Shown: positions 21,280 through 32,960 of the stretch, one piece after another
How the letters are laid out: every line of letters starts with the position of its first letter
Position numbering within the stretch: the stretch's first letter is position 1
Source: Lota lota
Taxonomy: Eukaryota > Chordata > Actinopteri > Gadiformes > Lotidae
Direction: 5' to 3'
Length of the DNA stretch: 64,000 nt
Assembly (NCBI GenBank): GCA_026745465.1
Contig: JACYXH010000813.1
Location: 327,501-391,500, forward strand
Position numbers and translations under genes: made by a program
Notes under the pieces: model-generated
What the model was told of the DNA's origin: nothing
The model's database searches: none
Seen by the model: the letters and a program-made list of their open reading frames with translations, nothing else

Positions 21280-23660
21280 AGCAGGAAATGTCAGAATATG
21301 ATGGAAATGTGACAGAAAGCTCAAATAATAAAGCATTAGGCGGGTGTGATGAGATGCAATCTGAAAGTGAAGAGCATAGGTTTGATGTGTCTGATAATAT
21401 GGATCATACTGATGCATGCATTGAGAGCATTAGTGATTAAAGGGGTTCTCTGGCAGACTGGGCCATTGGGTTTGGCATTTCTCTGATGGCTCTATCAGCC
21501 CAGCTCTCTATCCTGAAACTTCACCGTCCCTTTCTGCCCGAAGATGGACGAACATTACTCAGAACAAAAACCTATTACATTGAGGCTTTAGCAGGTGGAA
21601 TATTTCACTATTTTGGAATAATGATGCATTTCATAGGATTCTGGATAATGAATGGTCGGTTCTCCCAGATATACAGTATATGCCTTTAGAATACAGCTGA
21701 ATTTTGACGGTCTAACAATTTTTAAGAGCATGGGTAATCAATTTTGGCCAATACTTGGTATGTTGTAGGGGTACAGTAAGAAACCGGTAATAATTTGTCT
21801 TTTTTTGTGGTACTTCAAAACCTAATTCTTAGTCAGAATGTTTGCACCATCTGGTTAATCAAAAAACACTGAGCAGTGGGTTTGATTTTAAGGGAAAGAC
21901 ATTCATTTCAGAGTCAGCTCTATTGTATGTGACACCCCAGCCCGATCCTTTATCAGAGGTGTTAAATCACATACTGCATACCATGGATGTGACGTGCCAC
22001 CAATCTGGTGAATGAAAATGTTGTTGGATGACATTCCCTGAGGTCAGTGCAAGGCGTAGAACTGACAAATGTCTTAGACAAGCACACCACAACAAACGCT
22101 CACCTTACTCCGACATTGGTATTGACGTGGTTGCTACCTTCCCTCATGATTACATGCACTTGGTGTGCTTAGGGGTAATGAGGCATCTACTTGATTTGTG
22201 GATGGGTTCTCCTGGCCCCGTGTTGCTGTATGTCATCTAGTCAAGCTTATTTGGCTTCAGAGAGACTACCTACGGATTACATTCAAAGGATTACATTCAA
22301 ACAGAGTTTGCCAGAAGACCACGTTCACTGGCTGGGAGAACTAGATGGAAGGCAACAGAACTACGCAAATTGTTGTTGTATACTGGTCCTGTTGTACTGA
22401 GGGATGTGTTGAAGTCCCAAATCTATGGCAATTTAATGCTTTTGTCAGTTGGTGTGTACATTTTAGTGAGCGCGGAATATTATTTGAGGATAAACAGCCT
22501 TTACTCATTACTGGTTTTATTTGTTGAACACTTGGCAGTCTTTATGGGCAAGAATTTTAAGTTTACAATATAAACGGTCTTGTGCATCTTAGTCAGGATG
22601 TCAAAATGCATGGCAATTTGGATCAAATTTCAGCTTTTCCATTCGGAAATGTCTTATGACAACTTAAAAAAATGGTAAGGGGACCACCCAATGCCTCGAT
22701 CTCAAGTGATCTGCAGGTTGTCTTAAAGGGGTGATGCCAACCTAGTCATTATCTGTGTTCACAAACAACTAAACCATATAGGTTGGAACATTTGGATGGG
22801 CCGATGCCACAGTCCATTAGGGGAGAAATACACAAACTTAAAGTGTTGTCCATGGATGAATTAGGAATATGGTGGTTTTGTTTTAAAGCATTGGTATTGA
22901 TGGAGGAATAGAATACATTGCAGACAAAGAATACAGACGCCAGGAACCATTTTCTGTATGTCCATTTGATCCCATTTTGAATATACCTGGTTTCTAACCT
23001 TTCCATAAATGTGAAGTACTATCAGATGGAGGAAAGTGTACAAAAGTACATCAGGTTGCCATATGATGAAGTTGTTGTGCCCTATTCAAATGAATCACCC
23101 TACAGGGGTCAATTTGGGATCAATTTGTATGCAATGTTTTACATGCGGGAATGGGTTGAATGGGTGTTTTTGTAAATGAAAAATAGGTACAAATAACTTG
23201 AGAAATGTAAGGATTTCTGGCTCTTAGCAGAGATGGAAGTGCCCATTTGAATGTCAGGGCTGTGTGCACATTCTTTGCAATATGCAGTTCTGTATGAACT
23301 CTAGTTCATGTTGAGATCATTGATGTAACCTTTGTTCCTGCCATCAGGATAGTTTTGTTTTTTAAAGTAAAGTCGCTTCTCATATTGTTCTCAAGTTGTG
23401 AGTTCTTACAGAAAACTTGAACTAAAATGTAGAATTTTTTCATTATCTATAGACAATGTATCACATTGTTATTTTGGAGAAAACAAATTAAGTGGAAGTG
23501 GCCTTCAAATTGGTTCAGAGAAGAAAGATGTATGTGGCCACCAAACAAAGTAAATGTTGTCAAGGCCACGAACAGTAGAACAACCTGGAGAATGATGGCA
23601 ACTATACAGGGTCAGAGTTATATTCACATCAAGTCAGTCCAATTTTGTGGACTCTGTTAC
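21280..23660 (+). pseudogene. Relic of an EnSpm/CACTA-like transposase-type gene
   Basis: Degenerate coding pieces in changing frames: an acidic leader ending in SLADWAIGFGISLMALSAQL and FLPEDGRTLLRTKT, then GG.FHYFGI (about 21,440-21,620); a core with DIGIDVVATFPHDYMHLVCL and GVMRHLLDLW, then WKATELRKLLLYTGPVVLRD in another frame (22,080-22,410); a C-terminal stretch with MEESVQKYIRLPYDEVVVPY (about 23,025-23,090); and a WPP-containing piece at about 23,510-23,560. This order resembles fish genes derived from EnSpm/CACTA-type transposases. Multiple stops and frameshifts show it is dead. The family assignment is from memory and moderate. Confidence 0.5.
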
Positions 23661-26600
23661 ATGTTGAGAGGGATATCTTTGCTAAATGTGCACATAGCCA
23701 TCAGTTATCACACACAAAATGCTGATCTCCATGGCAGGACGTATCAGTCACATTGTTCAAATTTAGCCAGTTGTGTTTGAGATATTACATGTGAATAACA
23801 AAAAATGAACCAACTAACGTATTAATTATAATGCACAATCAATGTTAAGTTCTTCTTCGTAATATTATTTAGTAATATAATATTATTATTATTTGTAGAT
23901 GATTACAATGATTTATTTCTACATGTCTATATTTAAATACGTTTTCATTTTGAATAACAGTAAGTACATCATTAGACCAAAGAACATCCTCTTCCCTGGT
24001 GAAGATGAAGATGTCTGGCCAAAACCTATATGTCACTGTTTGCTATATGTCGCTGCAAGATGCACTGCCTAGTGCACCAAAGATTCTTCAACCCATTTGG
24101 TCCTGATCCCCAAGGGAGTGATTCTGGCAAGGAAGCCTTGCCAAAAGCAAAACGATGGTAAACATAACAAATTCCAGCTGCTGTTAATTTGAGTTTGATT
24201 AGCTATTTTAATATGTAAAATGTCTGCACTCCTTTTGTCTGTTTATTTGCATACCAGATGGACTGCCTAATGCATCAGAAATCTTTGTTTATCTTTATTT
24301 ATTCCCAATTCCTGTGGAAATTATTCCTCCAGAAAAACTTCAAACTAGGAGGACAACCTTCCAAGTCTAATGTTAATCATGCTTATTTGAGTGCACCTCA
24401 CTCCTCGCCTGCACCAGAGAAACCGTGCGTCCCCAGACCTGCACCAGAAAAATATTGATTCTTCTGAGCCACATCAACTGTTAAGGAGACAGTTCTTAAT
24501 ACTTGAGTATTTTATTGTATTTAAAGGTGACTGGGATCTGCCGTCCGCTGCATATATATTTAGAGGATTATTTGTTTAACTACTCATCCACAAAAACGTT
24601 TTTCTGAGAATTTTCGATCAAATCAGGGGATGATGATGGACCAAATTAAAGTAATTTTCAAAACTGTCCAGGGATAAAAATCCATAACGGAAGAAGAGAT
24701 AAGGATTTAATCAAATCTGCTGCCGTTAGCTGATCTCCAATCCCTTGTAAACCTGGAGGAGTGGCTGAGAAATAACCTGATTAACTGGGACATCTCAATT
24801 CTTCTCCTGGAAAAACTATTCGGCATAAATAAAATATGTTTTCTTGTTACAAACTGTAATGTCTGTTGTCCATTGCATACCCTAATTAAACAGGCATTTA
24901 AAGCCACGGGAAACCCAAATCTACAATTGCCTTCTTACTATGTTATGTAGGGTTTTATGTAAAAAAAAATAGTAATAATCGGAACTGTATTAGAAATGAG
25001 TTTCAATCCAAATTCAAAATATTGTTAATACGTTTTTGTAAACTTTCCTTATATTGGGTTTGAATTGGGCATGATCGTGCTCAGACATTTATTATGAAAA
25101 TGTAGCAATTAATTCCACGAAGCAATCCTGAAGAATCCACATCAGTTGTCCCACCCAAACAGGTGCAACAAAACCTCTGCTAAGTTGCCTCTCTGTCTGT
25201 CTGTCTGTCTTGCAAGTATCAAACCACTGTTGATCAACTAATAAAGAAATAGAAATTCACAGAAAAACGCACTGGCGCTTAAAGGTGGGGCGGACACTCA
25301 AGAGTATGTCTGGAGAGTCGTGTGAGCAACATCACAAACTTCCTGGCAAGAAATGTGAACATGCAAGGAGTAAGTGGAAGATGTGCTTCCAGTGCCTGCA
25401 GACTAGAGATGTTGTGATTGGTACATTTGTCTTGAGAACAAAAACAATCCAATGTCATTAACGTTCCATCATCGCTTGACTTTGATTTAGGACACTCGCT
25501 CATAGAAAATAGAAACACTTGAGCGATAAAAGAACACATTGCAGACGTTCGGTCGTTTGATATCAGGACATAGAGGCAGAAAATCATCTAATGACTTTTA
25601 CTTGGTCAGTATAACTCTAAATAGATACTAGTTACTTTACTCAAGCCTTTTTCCACGCATAGGCCTCGTACATTACTGGGATGACCTTTCAGGCACCGCT
25701 AGTGATTTTCACTATTCACACATGCAGCTTGGTTCAGGAACATTTCCGTCATGCGCCCTTTCACGCATAGAATATATGGGCCAAGGGGTCAGTCCAGCAG
25801 ATAGCGGTAATGCAACACTTATGGATGCCAGCCACTATAAAACTCGCGGACTGAGAGGAGCTCCCTCATTTCGGAACCGGTCTAGTTTCCATCCATTTTT
25901 TAAAAAGGGAGCTTGTTTGCAAACAAAAGAAGCTGTATTGAAATTGTTATCGAATCACCAGAAAAGCATTGGCACGTTAAGATAAAGAATCGCGGATTCA
26001 ACCACAGCGGAGTCTTGTGATTGGTTTGCTTGCTCCACACGAAAGCATCTTACGTCAGATGAACGTAACATTTTAACACTTTTCGTCTCCTCCCGGCAAT
26101 GTGACTGCTTTCATTCACAACAAAGCCATACCGACAGTGATCCGTAAATGTAACTAGGTCTTGAGGAGGCAACTTGCCGGTGCAGATTTCTAGGGGAGAC
26201 TGCATGAGTGGAAGGGGCTGTAGTTAGTCTTTATTAAAGGTAACTGGGGTGAGACCTTTCAAATTACCAACTTAAAAACACAGTATCTTCACAGAGCAGG
26301 CTCTCTGCATAACGCTTTCCAGAGGCAACGAAAAGAACACTAGCTTTTTCCAATATAGCAAAACACAAAATGTAAAAGAACATACTATATTATTCATCTT
26401 AAAATGTCATGCACATTAACATTTTTATTGCGGTTATCTATCTACTCTAGGGAAAAAGTATGTTACATTTCAGTAGACCATGAGCTCCTGCTACTCTGCT
26501 TCCTGAAAGGAAGTTAGTCCCCCACTTATTAAGTGTTATCCACTTCAGCACCTCAATTGTTTGCAGACATGTCCAGTAGAGGGTTGTGCAAGTGGTTAAA

Positions 26601-28440
26601 AATATTGTTGATCAACAGCTTCTTAGGTTTAAAGGCCCAATTATGAAATGTGTCCCACCTATGCACTGTACTGTAGTGATTTTATTAATTTGTGTTTGTG
26701 TTTTAGCGGCTGTGAGACGTAATCATTTGGGGCCACGGACCAAGAGATCTAATCCAACATTAAAAGGTGGCTTCAGCTGGTCCCAGATAGGAAAGGTGGA
26801 AGAAAAGAAAGACTGATAAGAAAGGACAATGAGAAAATATCTGATGGGTGATGCATAGCTGACTCTTGAAAGTCCATAAAAAGTTTCAGTGTTGTTTAGA
26901 TGTTTAATATTGTTGGTTGAATAAGGAAGGGCAATGACAAAGTTGATAGTGCATTTTTTACTCTTGCAAGTCCATGCTCCAGTCATGTTCCAGTGTTAAA
27001 GTCTGTTTTTCGTATAATTATTTTCTTTAATTCAATTCAGACTTTGTGAATAGAGTGATGCCATAGAATAGAATATAATTCTGGTTCAGCAAACAAACTT
27101 TTAATATTGTATGCAAGATATTTCTTTCTATTCTATTATTTTTTCTATATTCTAATTGTTACTTATTGGATGGTGAGTGACGATATAAACGTAAAAAATA
27201 ACCAAAACAGTCCACAGTATATATTGTGCAATGTAAATTGATAAACAAAAAAACCAAATCAAGTGCAAAAATGGTTCTTTAAAGAACAAAGAACACAATA
27301 TTGCATCCATCCGAATAGCAATTTTCAGGCACCCTGTGTAGATTGGTAGTATAGAGTACAAGTACCGATTTTCTTTTTATAGATGGGATGGATCTGAGAT
27401 ATGAGATCATATATTTGCTAGTTATTTAGAATATCTTAACCAAATGTTTGCAGTAAATGTTTGCAAATGCAACAACTAGCAGAGATTAATAAATGTTAGT
27501 ATTACTGTAAACAGTTGTTGCCTTTTTAATCTGGGCCACATCTGGGGTCTGTAGTTATTACATGGCTTTATTAAGGTTTTATTTTAATTATTTCTCAATC
27601 AAACCTTTATTTTACCAGGCAAGACCCATTGAGATGACAAGATCTATTTTTTGAGGGTGCCCTGACCATGATAACATCAATAGTTTCACCACAACATACA
27701 ACAAACATTAAAAGTACACAAAACATTGAGTAGTAGGTCACAGAATCATATGCCTAACAGACTGCCGATGAAGCAATAGCTAGTGAAGCAATTACAAATT
27801 CCAATTTGATTTGCCTCCAAACCCTTGTCGAGGAATGTATTAATCACTAAACAGTTAGATATGGTTACACCTTTCTGTTTTCATCTCCCTCCCTGCCAGA
27901 GCCCCGTCTCTGACCCCCACTGTTAGTTGATCAGACAGTAAATATGTTTACCCTTCATCCTGTTTTTTATCCACTTCCCTGCCAAACATTTGTCTCTATC
28001 CCCCCACTACTCTTGAGGCGTTGATCAAACAATTTATGTGGATTCACCTTCATCCTGTTCTCATCCTCCTCCCTGCCAGACCTCTGTCTCCAACCCCCTG
28101 TTGTTCTAAAAGTAATTGATCAAAGGAGCAACTGAGGGGTTGGCATTAGCATCAAATTGCCCTTCTTTTGTCTTACAGTTCAACAACAGATCTTCCACAG
28201 ACCAATAGCTCTGTGGGAATCTTTCCTAGGTATCACACCCCGCCAATTGCTCAACCTAGAGAGGGTGTAGGCGGTTTGTGATTGGCTTTTTTTAATAACA
28301 GTAACCCAATGGGAATCATACATTTTTGTATGTTAACAGGCATTGATTGAAGGTATCTGATGGCCCCGCCCTTGTCATGTGTTTTGATATACTGTTGTAT
28401 GTGTAGAATTAGGAGCATTTTAAGACGGAGCATTTAACAC
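23661..28440. other. Intergenic DNA without recognised gene
   Basis: No open frame in this stretch shows family resemblance. Small items seen are a (CTGT)n run near 25,193-25,210 and repeat-like text near 27,590-27,720 (tttattttaccaggcaagac, a phrase common in fish interspersed repeats). A long 3' mRNA end or enhancer cannot be judged from sequence. Confidence 0.4.
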
Positions 28441-29474
28441 ACAGAATGAAGACGCAGAATGAAGGATTTTTGGCACGCAGATGGACACAGCATTTTAACA
28501 TGCAGAATTTGAGTCAACAATGTAGCAGGATGGCATTGGTTGTTGGGGTATCCTGCAGGATTCCGTGAATAAAGGTTTGAACATTGCATCTCGGCTCTAT
28601 GGTTTATTTGGAAGATATGGATTGGAAACTGCTCCCTGATTTGAACCAGATCTATAATTCTCCATTTGGCAAGCTAGCCAGGAGTTAAGAGGACCACATC
28701 ACAATCTAACTTTTTCATCCTTGATGACATTTTTGAATGACTTAATAGGGATCAGGTCCTCTAGCTGCAGATCTGTCTGCAAGATGGTCCAGGCTGCAGG
28801 GGCTGAAAGCATAAAGGCCATAAAGGTAAGAAGGGAGCAGACCAGGGATGGACTTCTAAATAAATATGTGCCAATGAGTGAGTCCGTGCAAGGTATACTT
28901 GAGGCTGACATCTGGCACCAGTGCTGAAACCTTTCTGGTCAAGCATAGGGCCAGCTGCGGACCCACTGTTGGCTTAGATATGGTTACATTATGGCAAAAC
29001 GGATGAAAATGCATTGCATGTGGAACTGGACATAAAAGAGAATCCTGTAAGAATCAAAATAGACAGCAGCACAAGCAAATGTAATTCCCAAAAGACTGGC
29101 CAGGAAAATAAAAAAGTCCTACTCATTCCATATCAGAAATTTCTCTCTGGTTATGGAGGAAACAAGCTACCCATAGCAGGCAAATGCAGTCTACCACGCA
29201 CACTGAAAGGAAAGACCCACATGTGTGAATTCTCGATTGAGGACCTAACAGTTGCAGAACCTATACTAGGCCTTAAGGACTGTGTAAAACTGAATCTAGT
29301 GAAACTGATAAGGAATGTAGGGAGGACGGACAGCAGCCATGCTCTTCTGGAGGAGTATCAGGATGCATTCAATGGCCTTGGCTGTCTGAAAGAACCATAC
29401 CACATCCAAATCAAACCAGATGCTATCCCTGTCATACATGCCCCAAGGAAGATACCTGGGTTACTCACTGATAG

Positions 29475-29935
29475 TGTTATGGAGTACTGGACGAGGGACC
29501 CAGACGCACGACACAAAGAGGCAGAAACAGCGGGAAGGTTCTAGGGTGTTTATTAGAACCAAATTAAGCAGGTAGGGGCAGAGCAAATTGTGGTCGGACA
29601 GGCAAAGGTTCGGCGGCAGGCTGGCGGTCAGGCAGACAAGGGCTCGGCAATAGGTGGGTGGTCAAGCAGGCAGGGGGTCGGCGGCAGGCGGGTAAGGACA
29701 CAAGGAGAGTACAGGTTAGGGACAGGAAAGGAGAACGGAGCAACAAATCAGAGCGAGCACGCGGGTACTAACTGGGAGTAGTCAACAACAAACTAACGCC
29801 GGCTGCTAGGAAACCCAGGGGAGAAATAGATAGGTTGATAGTTGATAGGTGATTGATGGCAGGTGTGTAAACGGTGAGGCACGTGGAGAAGTAGCAGCTG
29901 GCGCCCGTTAGGTGGTGGAAGTGGACGGCGTGACA
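29475..29935. mobile_element. Nested solo LTR (461 bp) with 5-bp target-site duplication GATAG
   Basis: The insert begins TGTTATGG and ends GCGTGACA (TG...CA, with TGT/ACA inverted ends) and is flanked by a perfect GATAG duplication at 29,470-29,474 and 29,936-29,940. Gypsy pol is in register on both sides once the insert and one GATAG are discounted. Its interior (about 29,585-29,715) carries diverged short repeats of a ggcggcaggc/gggcaggcagg type. This is the signature of a solo LTR left after LTR-LTR recombination of another LTR element. Confidence 0.85.
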
Positions 29936-30312
29936 GATAGACTGAAAAAGGAACTGCAATTTATGGGAAAGAATTCACCCCCGGAGTAAGTGAATTCCAT
30001 GATAACAGTGGAAAAACCCAACAGCAGATATGAACCTGCTTGGACCCAAAATTGCTCAATGCTTCCATACAGAGGCAACACTTCCAAATACCTACCACAG
30101 ATGAAATCATGAGCAAGCTGGCTGGGGCCACAAACTTCAGCACACGCCAGTTGTGGATACTGTCAAATACCACTCACGGAGGACTTGTCATATCTATTCA
30201 CCTTTAACATGCCATTTGGAAGGTACATATACTTACGTTTACCTTGTGGAATAGACATCAGAGCACAGGAGGTGTTTCATAAGAGAATATCACAGATGTT
30301 CAAGGACATCAA

Positions 30313-30510
30313 AGGGGTTGTGACCTACATTGATGATTTGCTGGCAAAGGACAAAGACGAACACAACAGGGGACTAAGACAAGTACTGGAGAGAGCCAAT
30401 CAACAAGGAGAAAGGTTGTGGCCTACAGTGATGATTTGCTCATTTATGCAAAGGACGAACACAACAGGAGACAGAGAGAGTACTGGAGAGAGCCAGAGAA
30501 ATAAACTTGA
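30313..30510 (+). repeat. Local duplication inside Gypsy RT covering the YxDD motif
   Basis: A segment of about 100 bp starting gttgtgacctacattgatga (30,318) recurs diverged from about 30,415 (ttgtggcctacagtgatgat). Both contain a YxDDLL-type motif followed by kdEHNRg-like text and an actggagagagcca phrase. It is a tandem duplication within the dead RT. Confidence 0.7.
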
Positions 30511-30879
30511 GGTTCAACAAGGAGAAGAGCAAAATAGGCATCCATGAAGTTTAATACCTGGGTCACATTCTAAGCCAAGACAGAATCAGACCTGACCCCA
30601 GCAAAGTACAGGCTGTCTCGGAGATGGAGACACCAGAGGGCAGACCTGCATTGGAGAGGTTTATGGGTATGGGAACGTACCTAACAAAATTCATACCACA
30701 CCTCTCAACTGCTACAGAAAGAGGTGGAATGGCACTGGAACGAAAGGCATGAAGAAGCAGTGAACAACATCAAAGAGACTCTTGTGAATAGAACGCAAAC
30801 ATCACTCAGATACTATGATGTCAAGCAGTCAGTGAAACTATCGGTTGACGCATTCAAATCAGGAGTAGGTGCTGTACTA

Positions 30880-31533
30880 CCGTATTTTTCAAAAATAAAG
30901 CCGCATTTTACATTATCCGCAAGGAGAATAAGGTAAAATGGGGTTCTATGTTTCAAAATACCACAAATAAGTAGCTCCGTAGTATAAGCGCATCTTATTA
31001 TGCATCTTTGCCCACAACCCAAATACTTACCGTTTCACGGCAGCTTTGGGCGGTACATGTAACATTTTTTTTTAAATAGTACAATGTTCCTTGGGACTGG
31101 GACCGCGCCGTGTTGCCGGTCAACTGATGGTTGATAAGGTGTCCATGAGTAATTGGAGATAATGCAGATTCAAGCTTTAGTAAAACACTGAACTATTTGA
31201 CAGATTTAGAAGACAAGGCATCTTTTATTTCGCAAGCAATGCATTTAACTATCGTTCATGGACAGAGCACATTGTGGAAAACTGTCTTCCTTGTTTATTT
31301 GTCAGTTAAGTGATGCCAATGTTTATTTTTTTACGAGGTTATCTTTTACTTGCAAACCTCTAATGTAAATGAGCATATAACATCATGATGGCATTAGGAA
31401 CTTCATGTTTTATCACTCGAACGCAAATCACTGAACATTTATTTGAAGTCTTTGTGTTTGCAAAATCTACCTATAGGCTGCTATGCAGCGGCAGTTTTAG
31501 TTCGTAAAATGGTGATACAAGCCGCGGTTTCAT
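30880..31533. mobile_element. TA-flanked insertion in Gypsy RNase H (candidate Tc1/mariner/pogo-type element)
   Basis: The RNase H frame stops at a TA (30,878-30,879) and resumes exactly after a TA at 31,534-31,535. Discounting the insert and one TA keeps the frame on both sides. The left end begins ccgtatttttc, similar to the pogo-like TIR at 14,356. The right end does not give a clean inverted repeat by eye, so the class is tentative. There is no coding content. Confidence 0.6.
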
Positions 31534-31870
31534 TATTGGAGAATGGCAAATATGCTTTGAAAGCGCTCACCAAGGCAGAAGTCAACTATGCCCACATTGA
31601 AAAAGAGCTGCTTGCTGTTGTTTTCGAATGTCACAAATTCCACCAGTTCATATATGGCAAAACAGCAGAGGATGAAAGAGATTGGCTGGTGTTCATACTA
31701 AAGAAACCAATTGGGGAGGATACGGACACTTCTTCTGAAACTACAACCCTACCATGTGAATGTAATACACAAGTCAGTAAAATAAATGTACATGGCTGAC
31801 AGTTTCCAGGGCACACCTTTAACTCACATGATGACGATGAGGCTCAAATACAACCTTGATTGTATTTGTA

Positions 31871-32029
31871 TAACGCAACCCCATGTGGCGATGGGGGCAC
31901 TGCCGCATCTTAAACGCACTACCCCCATTCAAATGAGTGGCTGACCTGGCGTTTTCGACGATCGGCACCGTGTCCTTTGCCCAGCGCTGACGGCAGGAGC
32001 TGTTCAGTGGACATAGACATTAAAGTGGT
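31871..32029 (+). repeat. 159-bp perfect direct repeat, copy 1
   Basis: Begins taacgcaaccccatgtggcg and ends ttaaagtggt. By eye it is identical base for base to 32,392-32,550. It directly follows the end of the Gypsy relic. Confidence 0.95.
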
Positions 32030-32391
32030 GTGTCCTGAAGTGTCCTGAATATTTCACATCTGATGTTTTTCCCGCTGTGCCCTGGTTAACCTTCGTTCAT
32101 TGTGGTTCAGGGCTCATTCAGACCAAAACAGGCAATGTGGCGATTACCACAGACTGCTGCAGCGATGTGGGAGTGTTGCTTCATGGCCCATTTGTGTGAC
32201 GTCATGTTGGGAACTTTAACTACTCCCTCATGGCAGGGTTGTAAAGTTCAGTCTCTCTTCTATCTTCCCAGTGGTTTGGTACACAGGCTGCTATCTTCAC
32301 AGTTGTTCGGTAATGATGCTACAATGCTAACGTTACATGGTAAACAAGGTTCTTCTTTCCGTTCTTTTCATTGCAAGCCAGCTGCGTCATT

Positions 32392-32550
32392 TAACGCAAC
32401 CCCATGTGGCGATGGGGGCACTGCCGCATCTTAAACGCACTACCCCCATTCAAATGAGTGGCTGACCTGGCGTTTTCGACGATCGGCACCGTGTCCTTTG
32501 CCCAGCGCTGACGGCAGGAGCTGTTCAGTGGACATAGACATTAAAGTGGT
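32392..32550 (+). repeat. 159-bp perfect direct repeat, copy 2
   Basis: Identical to 31,871-32,029, separated from it by 362 bp of unique-looking sequence. The first and last bases do not follow TG...CA, and no flanking target duplication is evident, so an LTR pair is possible but unsupported. A recent segmental duplication is the other reading. Confidence 0.95.
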
Positions 32551-32639
32551 TTATATTTGCTGTTACGGCTGCGGGCCGACACCACAACCTCATGTGTTTA
32601 ACCCTCCTTGTACTGTTTTTGAGAGTATGCTAATTAGAA

Positions 32640-32960
32640 TGTGTGGTTCCAGTTAAAACACTAGTACTGTAACCAAAATTTTAGTACTTGGATATTACTG
32701 TTTTATTTTACAGTTAAAACACTACTACTGTAGTACAAAAATACAGTACATAGTAATTACTGTGTTTACAGTACGTTTTTGTAAATTGCTGCCAGTAAGT
32801 TACTGTAAACTAAAATAACACTATTATAACTGTAAAATAAAACATAGTAATTACTGTGTTTGAGTTAGAATACTGATTTAATTTTACAGAAAGTTACTTG
32901 TCAATTGCTGCCAGTAAGTTACTGTGAATTTCACGGTAAGTTTCTTACAGTGAGCTAAAC
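32640..32960. repeat. TACTGTA-rich interspersed repeat
   Basis: Short phrases such as ttactgta, tacagtaa and gctgccagtaagttactgt (the last occurring twice, near 32,788 and 32,908) recur in both orientations. This resembles a low-complexity MITE-like fish repeat. Confidence 0.5.

Larger units (their letters stand above)
28441..31860 (+). pseudogene. Decayed Ty3/Gypsy-type LTR retrotransposon (pol), with nested insertions
   Basis: A possible LTR end lies at about 28,560-28,670 (aataaagg, then ttctccatttggca and a primer-site-like stretch). Protease and early RT follow at 29,014-29,470: AEPILGLKDCVKLNL is typical, but the expected DTGA active site reads DSST. RT continues after a 461-bp solo LTR (29,475-29,935), with DRLKKELQF, FNMPFG and YIDDLL at about 30,330. 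RNase H (LSVDAFKSGVGAVL) is interrupted at 30,879 by a 654-bp insert and resumes with NGKYALKALTKAEVNYAHIEKELLAVVF to about 31,860. Stops and frameshifts are frequent; integrase and a 3' LTR are not seen. Inactive. Confidence 0.82.

Noticed and set aside
31871..32550. Annotating the 159-bp repeats as an LTR pair
   Set aside because: No TG...CA ends, no flanking target duplication, and no primer-binding site seen next to copy 1.
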